Position numbers and translations under genes: made by a program. DNA of 63,265 bases from an uncultured Bacteroidota bacterium (lineage in GTDB: Bacteria > Bacteroidota > Bacteroidia > Bacteroidales > P3), in contig CACZRR010000017.1 of assembly GCA_902783595.1 (NCBI GenBank), positions 1 to 63,265 on the forward strand, given 5' to 3'. This document shows, piece after piece, positions 18,816 through 30,800 of this stretch (the stretch's first letter is position 1; each line of letters begins with the position of its first letter). The notes under the pieces are model-generated. The model saw nothing but the letters and a program-made list of their open reading frames with translations. It was not told where the DNA came from and did not search any database.

Positions 18816-21800
18816 ATGTTGGAAAACGCAAAATATAAATATATAACGCCTGCATGTGCGCGTCTGCTAGCGCTAATGGTGTTGCTGCTGTGGGGAGCAG
18901 TGGCGCAGGGGCAGGGTTACTTCACACTGACCAACGGCCGCCTGTGGTGGTCGAACGGAACGGTAGACCAGAACGACGACGACTGGAAAGACCCTGTGGC
19001 CTTCGACTCGTCGCGTTTCGACGCCCGTAACAACTGCGTAGAGGTGCACCCCCACGGCACCTCGCATATCACCAACATCACCGCCCAAGGAGATACCTAC
19101 TTAGCCCTTGACATCACCGACCCCGAACACCCTACCATTGTCTCCAAAGCCCACAATGAATTCGACCTCTACTGCGTCTGGTACCGCACGGACTACACCG
19201 GCTACTACTACCAGGAGTGGTACAACGACAGCGACAGCAAAAGCTACCGTTACTACATCATAGCCAACTCTGACGACGACGAACTAGAGATTGTGCGTGC
19301 CGAGGTGGGACAACCTCTGACTAAGAGCACCTACTGGTACAACTGGGACTTCGGTGCCGCCAGCTGGGAGAAGCCCAAGATCAACGGTGAGATACAGAAC
19401 CGCTACTACTGGATGATGCTGCAGGACCACAATCGCGACAACGAAGCGACAGCGATTACCCCGCCTGTGTGGAAGCTTTCGCACCACACCTACCAGCGTC
19501 CTGAGGACATCTACTACACGGAGTATACCGGCAACGCCGCCACCGACGCTGCCAACCTGCGCTACTACGACGGTGTCAGCAACGGCTTCACCTATTACCC
19601 CGCCGGCAACGGTGCCCTCTTCATGCCTGTCACGAAGGTGGTGCATGAAGACAGCATCACTGCCATAGCCCGTGACGGCGCGGATGGCAACAAGCCCTAC
19701 GGTCTGCAGTGCACGGTGAGTGGCAAGCCCTACAGTGCCCACACCGGAATTGCCGCCAGGTTGACCTCGATGACGTTCGGCAGTGACGACACCAACAGTG
19801 TCAGGGCCAACATAAAGTACAAGAACAGCAACAAGGTGCCCATGGATCTGCGTCCGGCCTACACAGAGTATATCGAGGAGACCTACCGTCGCGGTATCAA
19901 CCTCAACTACCGTTACCGCAACGAGGAGGGCGTCTTCGGGTCGGCCGGTATAGGGACCTTCCGCACCCACTACTATCAAGGTACCGATCCTCTTGTCACC
20001 GCGCCCGGAGCCACCTCGCTGGAAGCCACTGTCGACACCATCATCTTCGCCGTTGACAGTCGTCACCGCCGCTATATTGACGTGGACACCATCTACCCGA
20101 TGAACCACGCCAAGAAAGGGCAGGCCGTCCTCAACTACTTTGCTCCCTGCAACGGTATAGATACCGCCGAGGTCTATGTCACCGTGCGCTACAGCAACGG
20201 TGCCGTGCAGTATGACACCCTGGCCATCGAGTTGCTCTTCACCAAGAGTGAGCGCATCATCACCAAGCCCACCGTCGGTCCTGTGATACGCGGTGCCGTC
20301 TTTGGCGGCGGTCGTATGGCCAATGTGGGCGGCAGCACCGTGGTGGTGGTCCATAGTGCCGACAGCATCAACACCATCTATGGCGGCAACGACATTGCCG
20401 GCTGGGTGCAGGGCGACGACGGTGCCACGCTGCAGCTCGGCACCGAGTACACCAGCAAGGATCATCCGGCGCACATAGGCAATGTCTATGGTGGCGGCAA
20501 CGGCTACTACGTCTACCGTGGCATCAACATGAGCCCCATCACCGGCTACCCCTACCTCTACGGATCCTCGCTGAAGTATCAGAACTACTACTTCGGCTAC
20601 CACTACGACGGACATGACGGCCAACCGCCCGTAGACACCAACTGGATCATCAACCCCCGGTACCCTGTCACTCTTCCCGCAGAGATTACCAGCAATCCCT
20701 ACTACCTTGGTGAGGGAACTGCCATGTACCACAACCCCATCACGCAAAAAGACACGATGACTCGCTACTATGTGATGCGGCGCAACGACTTCTGTGGCAG
20801 TGTCTACGAATATGGTCATGTGCCGCAGATCAAGGACGACCATACCAACTCCTTCTCGTCCTACGACTCAGCGTTCCTCGACTGGGGTCCCTTGCAAGAG
20901 TACCTTGTGGATGGCACCGAGGATATCTGCTTCCGTTACAACCCCGAGATTGGTGATGCCAGTTCTGTGGACCTGAGCGAGCAGGGTCTCGGCGGCAACG
21001 GCACCATTCCCTACCTGAAGACGGCGCATATCACCGTTGGTGTTCCCGAGGGCGACACGCCGTTTATCCGTAAGAACGGCAGTGGTGCTGACGACTCGAC
21101 GCACCGGTATAACGACTACGTGCTCATCGACACCCTCTTCGGCGGTGCGCGCAACGCCTTCATCGGCGTCACCTCCAACGAAGAAGATAACCCCGAGAAT
21201 GGCGTCACCATCGACATCAACGGTGGCACCATGTTCGCCGTCTTCGGTGGCAACAACGTGGGCGGTTCGGTAGCCAACACCTCGACGGTCTTCATCAACG
21301 TCAACAACACCAAGCTGCTTCCCTCTGACGGTGAGATTGTGGAGAGCTTCATCACCGGCTACGGACGCGACTTCGGCATCCGCTACCTCTTCGGCGGTGG
21401 CAACCTGGTCGACGGTTCGCACGCCAACGTCCAGATCAGCGGTGGCATGATCGACACCGCCTACCTGGGAGGCAACAACGCCACTGTGCAGAACCCCATC
21501 GGCACCGTTGACTGCCGGAAGCAGGGTTCCCTCAATGGCTTCGGCTACGACGGTCACTTCATCTGCACCAATACCAGCTATCCACACACTGTCGACTTCA
21601 CGGACCCTGTGAAGACCTTTGACGAGCACCCGGATTACTTCGACGGCTACGGTCCCGACTACTTCAGTCCCGAAGAAGGAAACTACAACATACGCTGTCT
21701 CTTCGGAGGCAACAACGCGGCCGACATGACCAACCTGACCACCATCCAGCTGCACTCCGGCGGCATCAGTTCCGTCTATGGCGGCGGCAACGTGGGCGAT

Positions 21801-24800
21801 ATGGTCAACGACATGACCTATACCGTCACCGGCACCTTCAGTGCCCCCGCCAGCCTCACCGAGCTCGCCGTTCTCAACGACACCAAAGCCGGCACCGGCA
21901 CCCATATGCCGTTCCCCACCCCGTTCTACAACTTCCTCTTCAGCCGTGCCTTTGACGTCAACATCAACCCTGGCGACGGTTCCGAGGTCTCCTACAAGTC
22001 CGGCGGTTGGGCCGATGTCTACGGACGCCTGACGATGCCCAGCAAGGTGGGAACCATCGTCACCGCACTGCCCGACTCGAAGATTGTGTGCGACTACGTC
22101 TTCGGCGGTTCGCGTATTGGCAACGTGAAGAACTCTGCCGGCGTGTACCTGGCCGGCGGCATCTACGGCTACGTCACGGGTGGCAACGATGTGTCGGGCG
22201 ATATCGGTTCTGAGACCGGTGGTGGCGTCTACCTGGTGCTCGACAGCAACGCCCTCGTTGTGGCCGACGTCGTTGGCGGCTCTGACGGCTACTACCACTG
22301 CGACGACGGGACGGGTCACTACGGCGACGGCGACCTCTACGACACCTATGCCAGCGCCAGCGACGAGCCCTACGACCCCTACGACGAATACGAAGGCATG
22401 CTGATGCCCACGCACAATAACGTCAATTTTTACCTGCGCGGCGGCCTTGTGATGGGCCAGGTTGTAGCCGGTGGTGTGCATGCCGACGTGGGCTTCAGTC
22501 AACGCACCAACTACATCAACAAGAAGCTCCATAGCGGCAGTCGCGAGGACACCGTGATAGACCTCAGCACCGTTGGCGGCACGCTCCGCGGCACGGTGCA
22601 TTTCCTAGCGCGCGGGGGCCATGTGCTGGGCGACGGCTTTGGCGGCGGCTTCCAGTCGAAGGTCCACGGCCTCTGCTACCTCACCATCGGCGGCAATACG
22701 CGCATCGACGGTTCCTTCTTCTGCGGCAACGACTGCACGGGATCCATCCGTTCCTTCGGTGCCTACATGAACCCCAACGACTACCAGCGCCACTATGCAG
22801 CATACAAAGAGGCTGGCGAAAGTGATTCCGAAGCCGATGAGAAAGCTCTCATAGACTCCTACAGGGACATGATAGCCACGGACAGCACAGCCCTCAACGA
22901 GGACAATGGCGACGGCACGTGGAGTGCTGCTACCTCGGCCTACCTGCGCCTCAACGACACCCCCTACGTGCACTGCGTCTACGGCTCTGGCAACGGAGCC
23001 TACGACTACGACGGCACGCGTCCGCAGTATCCATCCATCTCCTACTGTCCGGACCCTTCGGGTAACGTCACTCCTCTGCAGTCGTCCACGTTCATCGACA
23101 TCAACACCTCTGGGATTAACAGCATAGCTGGGGCGGGCATCGACACCGTCTTTGGTGGCGGTAACGGCGTTGGCGTGGAGGAGAAGGTTGTCGTGCTTCT
23201 CAACAACGAGAGAAAAGACGTGCATGCCGTGCACACCATCTTTGGCGGCAACAATGTCGACGACATGCTCGACGTGGTGCCCGAGATCCGCCTCCTCAAG
23301 GGGCAGGTGAACACCGTCTTTGCCGGTGCCAACAACGGCGTCATGGGAGCCAAGAGGAGCAACGAATTCAAGGATGTCCTCGGCCACGCTGTGGCGAATG
23401 TCTCGACCCATGTGCGTCTGAACAGCAAGGACGTCATCATCCACGACACCCTCTTCGGCGGCAGCCGCATGAGCGACATCAAAGGCAACACCTTTGTCGA
23501 GGTGCTGAAGACCGATGATGGCGGTGTGAACTATATCTTCGGTGGCAACGACATCAGCGGCAACATCGACGGCATAACCCGCATCGACGTCAGCGGCGGC
23601 ACGGTGCACAACATCTTCGGAGGCTCGGACGGACGTTACGACTTTGTGGAGATTGGCGACAACGAATATGCCATCTATCCCTTCAACTCGGTGCCCGACG
23701 ACAGTGCCAACCACCGCATCACCATTGCCGGCTACCCTGAGATTGACAGTACCAACATCAACATCTGGGGTGGTACGGTGGGTGTCGACACCGGCGGTGT
23801 CTATGGCGGAGGCTCTATGGCCAACTGCCGTTCCACCAATGTGGTGGTCAACGATACGGTGGAAGGCACCAACGGGCAGGCCACCATCCTCGGCACCATC
23901 TTCGGCGGCGGCATGGGAGACTATGCGGACCTCAACAGCCGCAACCTGCGCGGTGAGCGCTACGGCAACGTTGATGAGGCCACCCACGTGCACCTCTACC
24001 ACGCCAAAGAGCTGAGCAGTGCCAAAGCCTACGGCGGTGGTCGTGGCGGTGACGTGATGAACACCTACATCACCACCTACGAAGGCTGGGACAGCCAGCT
24101 TGACAGCCTCTTCGGCGGCGGCTGGGGTGCTGACGTCCACGGCACCACGCACGTCACCATCAACGGTGTGAACCCTGGTGCGGGGCAGTATAATGTGGCG
24201 CACCTCTTCGGCGGCAACGACTTCTCTGGCGACGTCTACAAGACCGACGTCACCGTCAACTCGGGCCACTTCAACTACATCTATGGCGCCGGCAACGGCG
24301 ACTATGCCGACAGCCTCTACAACAGCGGTGTGTATAAAGACGACAGCACCGACGTGGAGCACATTGTGGCGCACCACATCCACCGCCCGAACGCCGAGTA
24401 TGTCAACCTCACCTTCAACGCCGGCGAGGTAGACGGCAACCTCTATGGCGGCGGCAAGCTTGGTTCCACTTGGGCCTACGAGAAAGATGCCGACCGCCAG
24501 TACGTGATTGGCGTCCACGGTCACAAGATTCCGGACACGGCGCTGACGACGGCTCAGGCCCATGCCGACCCCAAGGACTACGCCTATGTGATCACCAACA
24601 TCCACGGTGGCGAGTTCCATAACAACATCTACGGCGGTGCCGCAGGTTCCAAGGAGTTCACGCACCCGCTGATCTACGGTCTGAAGGTGGTGAACATGGA
24701 TGCCGGCAAGGTCGACATGTCGCTCTACGGCGGCTCGCAGAGTGTCGACGACGGCTACCCTGCGGAGTGTAAGAACAGCAGCAGCACCACCAAACGTCCC

Positions 24801-27800
24801 TCCTCTATCGTCAACATCACCGGCGGCACCATCGACAACAATATCTACGGTGGCGGCTACCTGGGCTTGACCTACGGCTCGGCCTACCTCAACATCGGCA
24901 CCGATGCCATCGACAGCTGCGTGGCCTACACGCAGCGCTACGGCAACGGAGGTGCCAAGGGTGCAGGCGACAGCGTCTACTGGCAGTTCAAGCCTGGCGA
25001 GGAGGGCAGTCTCTCCGACGCCCTCGACAAGACGGACCTGCTGCTGAACCGCAGCGTCTATGTGGGTTCCAACTGGGGTAACGCCGGCGGTACATCCGAC
25101 TTCACCAAGCCTGGATTCCATGGCGGCGAGAGCAAGATCATCATCGACGGCAAGGGCTACAACACCGACAACAACGAGCTAAACAACGACCCGGAGATGA
25201 ACATTGCCAAGAGTGTGTTCTGTGCCGGTACCTCGGTGAGTGGCGGTGATATAGCCGATGGCAAGAAGATCGACATCTGGAACTACGGCTCGATCGTGAA
25301 CTGCAAGCCCACCAGGAAGCTGGAATCGATTCAGCGCAGCGACAGTTTATGGTTCCGCAATACAGCCATCGAGTTCATGGGTGCCATCGATGCCACCTCG
25401 GCCTACCAGAGCATACCTTATTCACTGAAGAATGTAATGGCTGCTTGCTTCCGCGGCTACAATGTGCTGGAATTTGATGCTGTTATCGAAGATGTGCCTC
25501 AAATACATTTCTTTGAGGAGCCCTTGACTAACGGCAGTTTGGCATATGTACCCATACAGAATCTGCGCAATCATATCGGCAGCGGTTCCTGCGCCGATAC
25601 GGCTACCAGCTGCTCCAACCTGCTGGTGGTAGACCCGGAGACCGACGGCATGCAGCACACCGTGTTCATTCTCAACAACGGCATTGATTTCGAAATAGCA
25701 CATACCAGTCCCCAATCACCAGGAGTAGTTTCTGGTTTTGGCTATGTTTTCACCCCACAGGGGTACAACTCGACCATCCTTGCCACCGCCACAGCCTCTG
25801 ATGGCGACAGCTGGATTTCTCCTGGATACTTTGATTGGAGTCATGGTTTTGGCGGTTTCGCATCGCCCTGCGACAACACCAACAAGTATACTGCCGATCG
25901 CGGCCTTGTGGATTGGCAGAATTCCACCACTGAAGAACAGCGTTTAGCATCGGAACACCCCTACACTAACTATGAAGGCGGAGGTTATGGATATTACCGC
26001 ATATGGGAGATAGGTAACGGTACGCGACTGCGCGAGACCACCATCCTTGCCCACGCCAAGCCAGATTCATTGGATCAGAATGTGCACTTCCGTATCAAGA
26101 GTGACACCAACGCCAATATGGCCGTTGCAGAGGCCAGCATCCAGCTTCCGGCCACCTCGACAGGCCACTACTACCGGTTGGTCTCGGGCATCACGCTCTC
26201 CAGCGAGAACGAGACGCTGAACCTTATCGACTCGGCCTTCATGCCGTCGCAGACCTTCGGATACCTTGATACCCTCTACCACGGCAAAGGATTCATCGAT
26301 ACCTCTGCCACGTTTAGAGAGGGAAAGATTGCAGGTACCGCTCTCGACAACTTGGGTGTGGCGACAGGTATGCAGGACATCATAGACCACCCGACCAACA
26401 CCTTCGGCCTGGTCATGGTGCCGGGAGAATACTTCCAAGGTGTCCCCAATGGGTATTTCAATGTTTCGGACACGAACGACTTCGTCATGCCGACGGGTGC
26501 TCCGAAAGACTCGTCGATGTTCGTCTTCACCGGCAACTCGCACGTCACCTCGCTTGAGCAATACATCACCCCCAAGGTGGTCACTGGCACGGCTCTGAAG
26601 CCCACCATGAAGTTCTACCTCACCTACAACACCGACTTTGCCACCGCCCTGCTCGGCACCGCGCAATTCACCCTGATGGAATATGATGAGAACGGCGATA
26701 AGGTGGCACCTATCGACGTCAAGGTGTATATCTCCACCATCATTGAGAACTTCCAGCCCATCACCACCAACGTGCTGGCCATGTACAACGCCGGCCACAC
26801 CAACACCTTCACCCGCAAGGTGGTGCTGCCCGCCACTCTCGAGGAGAACCGCCAGCTCTACCTGGAGAAGGTCTACTGGGTGCCCACCACCATCAATGGT
26901 GAGGATGCCGCCGACTCGATCCGCTTCTACCTGGTGAAGGACGAGGCTTCCGTCACCGGTGCCGCCGATTTGGTCAACAACCTCTTCGCGCTGAACGTGA
27001 TTCCGTCGGAAGACCTCACGAGCGAGATGGCCAGCAACCTGGGTTGGTCGAGCATCAGCCAGCCGAACATCAACGTCTACGACCTCAAGACCGACCCGTC
27101 ACATGCCACCGCCGTACGCTACAGCGACAGTACCGGGGCAAAGGCTCCCAAGGCTATTGACCTCACCAACAACGGTGAATCAGAGGGCATGTTGATAGGT
27201 ACCCTCGACGGCCGTGGTACCGCTGTGCTGAACATGCAGCTCACCTTCGACGGCGAGAGGAAATATCCCGCCACCAAGGGCAAAGGCTATGTCGGCAAGG
27301 TGGTGTTTGATATGGCCAGCCGCCTGAGCGGTGGCGTCCGCCGCTTCCCCATCACCGTCTATGTGAAGACGCGCGACGAGGCTGACACCATCTACATTGC
27401 CTCGGCCAACTCGGTGACGCATGGCAAGACAGTATACCCCTACACGTCGAATGAAAAGTACATCTCGGCCATGTCGACCGGCACACAAGTCGAGAAGGAT
27501 GGCGCCCTCTCGCAGGTGGGCAAATCGCCGAACTGGTATGTGCATACCTTCCAGGAGGCTTTGAGCACCAAGATATACGAGGAAGGCGACGTGCTGTGTG
27601 TCCTCGACACCGTGAAGATCGACGGAGGCCTCGACCTCTCCATCCACGGTGGCGACGGTCCCGCCATCGAGGTGATACGCTACGAAGGCCACCACCACGA
27701 GTTGCCCGGCGAGGTCGGTGTCTACCGCGGTCCGATGATACAGATCAGCAAGAGCGGCAGCAGCTTCACGGCAACGAACTTTGCCTTCCACGGTGGTTCC

Positions 27801-30800
27801 GGTGCCATCATCATGGACCGCACCACCAATCGACCTATGGGCTCGACACCCGTCGAAACCTTCACTAATAACCCTGACACCTGCAAATATGCCGACACCA
27901 ACTGTGTCTTCGCCCCCATCTTCCAGGTGATGGACAGCGGCTCCCTGGTGCTCCACGAGGGCTCGTCGGTGCGTAACAACTGGAACGCCTACGGTGTCGA
28001 TGCCTCCCATCTTGATTCCTGCGGCCTACCCAAGCAGACGCGCGACATGGGTGCCATCAGCCTCACCAACAACGGCTCGCTGACCTTGCGCGGCAATGTC
28101 GACATCAGTCAGAACCTCTGCCACACCTATGTCGGCGACCGTCCCACACGTCCGCAATATGACGCCCATCACCCCTACAATGGTGCTGTCTATGTCGACG
28201 GCGGCATGGTGATACTGCCCGAGGCGAAGGAAGGCACCGCCATCACCCTCACCAGGAACTGGCTTGTCGATACCGCCATCCACACCAATCCCGGCACCGT
28301 CAATTGGTGGCGGGAGAAGGAAGTCAACGACACCGTGGTGCGCTGGACATTTGATGAGAGTAAGGTGGCCAACTGGCAGAAAGCCAACGTCTTGCTGACG
28401 CGTAAGGCGGGTGTCGACGACATGCACGACACGCGGAGCGACATGTTCGTCCTGACGGGTACTGTAGCAAAAGATACGCGCATAGGCGTGCGCAAGTGGT
28501 TCCCCGGCCTCACGGAGCGCGACACCATACGTTTCGCCACCGCTGGCGGCAGCAACCTGTCGGTGCTGTCAAAAGCCGTGGAGAACGAGAACTTCGTCTC
28601 CGACGACGACGAACGTATCTTCTACAACGCCCTGGTCAACAACAACTACATCTACCTCTACCGCTGCGCCACCTTCAGGCACCAGATAGCCGGTGTCGAC
28701 CTGCCCCTGACCAACGGCGGCGGCACCTATGCCTCTACCGACGTGCTGCGCTACGATCCGCGCCTGACGTCCTGTCCCACCGGCGGCGACAGGCTGCTGT
28801 ATGGTATCCAAGGAGGCTTCATGCCCTACACCTTCACGTGGGATAGTGCAGGCGGCGGCGCCAACCTGCGCACACGCACCTCGGCCTACTCCAACACGCG
28901 TGTCGAAAGAGACCTCTCCGTTGAAGGCGACACCACGACCTACTACACCTCTCTCTACGACACCCTCACCCTTGCCAACATGAATCTGGCATACAACGAG
29001 GGCGGCGGCACCATCGGCTACCATGTCAGTGCCACCGACGCCACCGGCGGCTGCCACCTCTACAAAGACATCCAAATCATCGTGGATCGTACCTGGGACG
29101 AGGTGCCGCCGGCCAACGTCACCTACATCAAGCACGACGCCACCACCGAGCAGATAGCCGACAGGGAGGACAGCGAGTGGAAGACCACACCCACCGACGG
29201 ATGGACCGACACGGCGCGTGTCCACAAGGCCATAGCGCGCCGCAACTACAAGTCTATGCACATCACCCCCAAGGTGTGGGTGGACCGTTCGTCGGGCACC
29301 ATAGCAGCGCGTGTGGACGGCGACGACAACGACTATATCTATACGTACGACAACGAGGAAAACCGCCATGAGCTGGAGGATGTCTACCTCTGCGAGGGTG
29401 ATGCTGTGCGTCTCTATGCCCAGCCCACCTACACAGGCACGACACCCAACACCCACTTCATCATGTGGGACTTCGACCCGTACTACAATAACCCCGCCAT
29501 CCATATCATGCCGTCCCACAACGACACCGTGGTGGCCTACTACGGTCCCAACGACTACTGGAACAACGCCATCAATAGCGAAGCCAAAGCCGGCGCCGCC
29601 CTCACCACCACCTACTACTACGAGGAGCGTCCCACCGTGGCGAGCTACACCACCCCCGCTGGTGCCAGCACGCAGGCTGGCTACGTGACCACCTACGACG
29701 GCGACGTGCACATCTACAACGAGAACGGACTGGCCTGGCTCATCAGCGTGGTGGGCGGTCTGAACGGACAGCAGATACGTCCCTTCTACTTTGACCACGT
29801 CTACCTCCACGAGAAGAGCGGCGGCTACGACATGAAGAACTACCGCTGGATGCCCATGGGCACGCTGCAGTACGGCTTCCGTGGCTACTTGCTGGCAGTA
29901 GGCGACAACGACACCACCACCAACCCCATCGACCGTTTCGACACCCTGAAGGACGGCGGTGGCAACATTGTCTACCTTGAGGATGGCGTCACACCCAAGC
30001 AGGTTGACACCATCTACCACTCGGTGACCATCAAGAACATCATCGTCGACGAACCCGACATGGACTATGTGGGCTTCTTCTCCTTCCTTGATTCGGCCCG
30101 CGTAGTTGGCGTCGACTTGAAGGGTGTGCTGGCCCGCGGCAGCCAATATGTGGGAGGTCTTGCCGCCCACTCGCGCGGATCGCGCATCCTGCAGTGCGGC
30201 GTCGGCGACGAGACAGAGGGTGCCGCCACCACGAGTATCCTCACGACGCACTACGTCAGCGGCGGTATGATAGGTCTCTCGGAAGGCGACACCATCAACG
30301 GCAGCACCATCAAAGCCAAGTATGTCGGCAGCGCCGTGTACAGTGGCGGCGTGGTGGGTCGCGGTACCGCCAGTCGCGTTGAGAACACCCACGCCCGCAA
30401 CGACAGCCGCATGAGCGGTCTCTATGTGGGCGGTCTGGCGGGCTACCTTGACGGCATAGCGCCCACCAACAGTCTCTTCCGTGCCAAGAGAGCCGGACGA
30501 CCCGCCGTGGTGGCCAACAACTACGTCTACCTCACCACCAACCGCAACGCCAACCGTGTGGGCGGTCTGGTGGGCTACGCCAGCAACGCCGTCATCGAGA
30601 ACAACTACGTCTACGGCAGCGTCAGTGGTAGCAGCAGCGAAGGTGCTGTGGCGGCCACCCTGAACCGCGGTGCCGAAGCCACGCACAACTACTATGCCGC
30701 CGGCACCACCACCGAGGTGGTAGGCACCCGCCAGGGCGGCGCCATGGTGGATCAGTACGCCTCGTTTGAAGGCAGCGGCAACCAGGTGATCCTTGCCGAC

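Noticed and set aside
18559-18816. The two giant genes as one gene broken by a stop
   Set aside because: The second has its own signal peptide and -7 element and the spacer is clearly non-coding, so they are separate genes.
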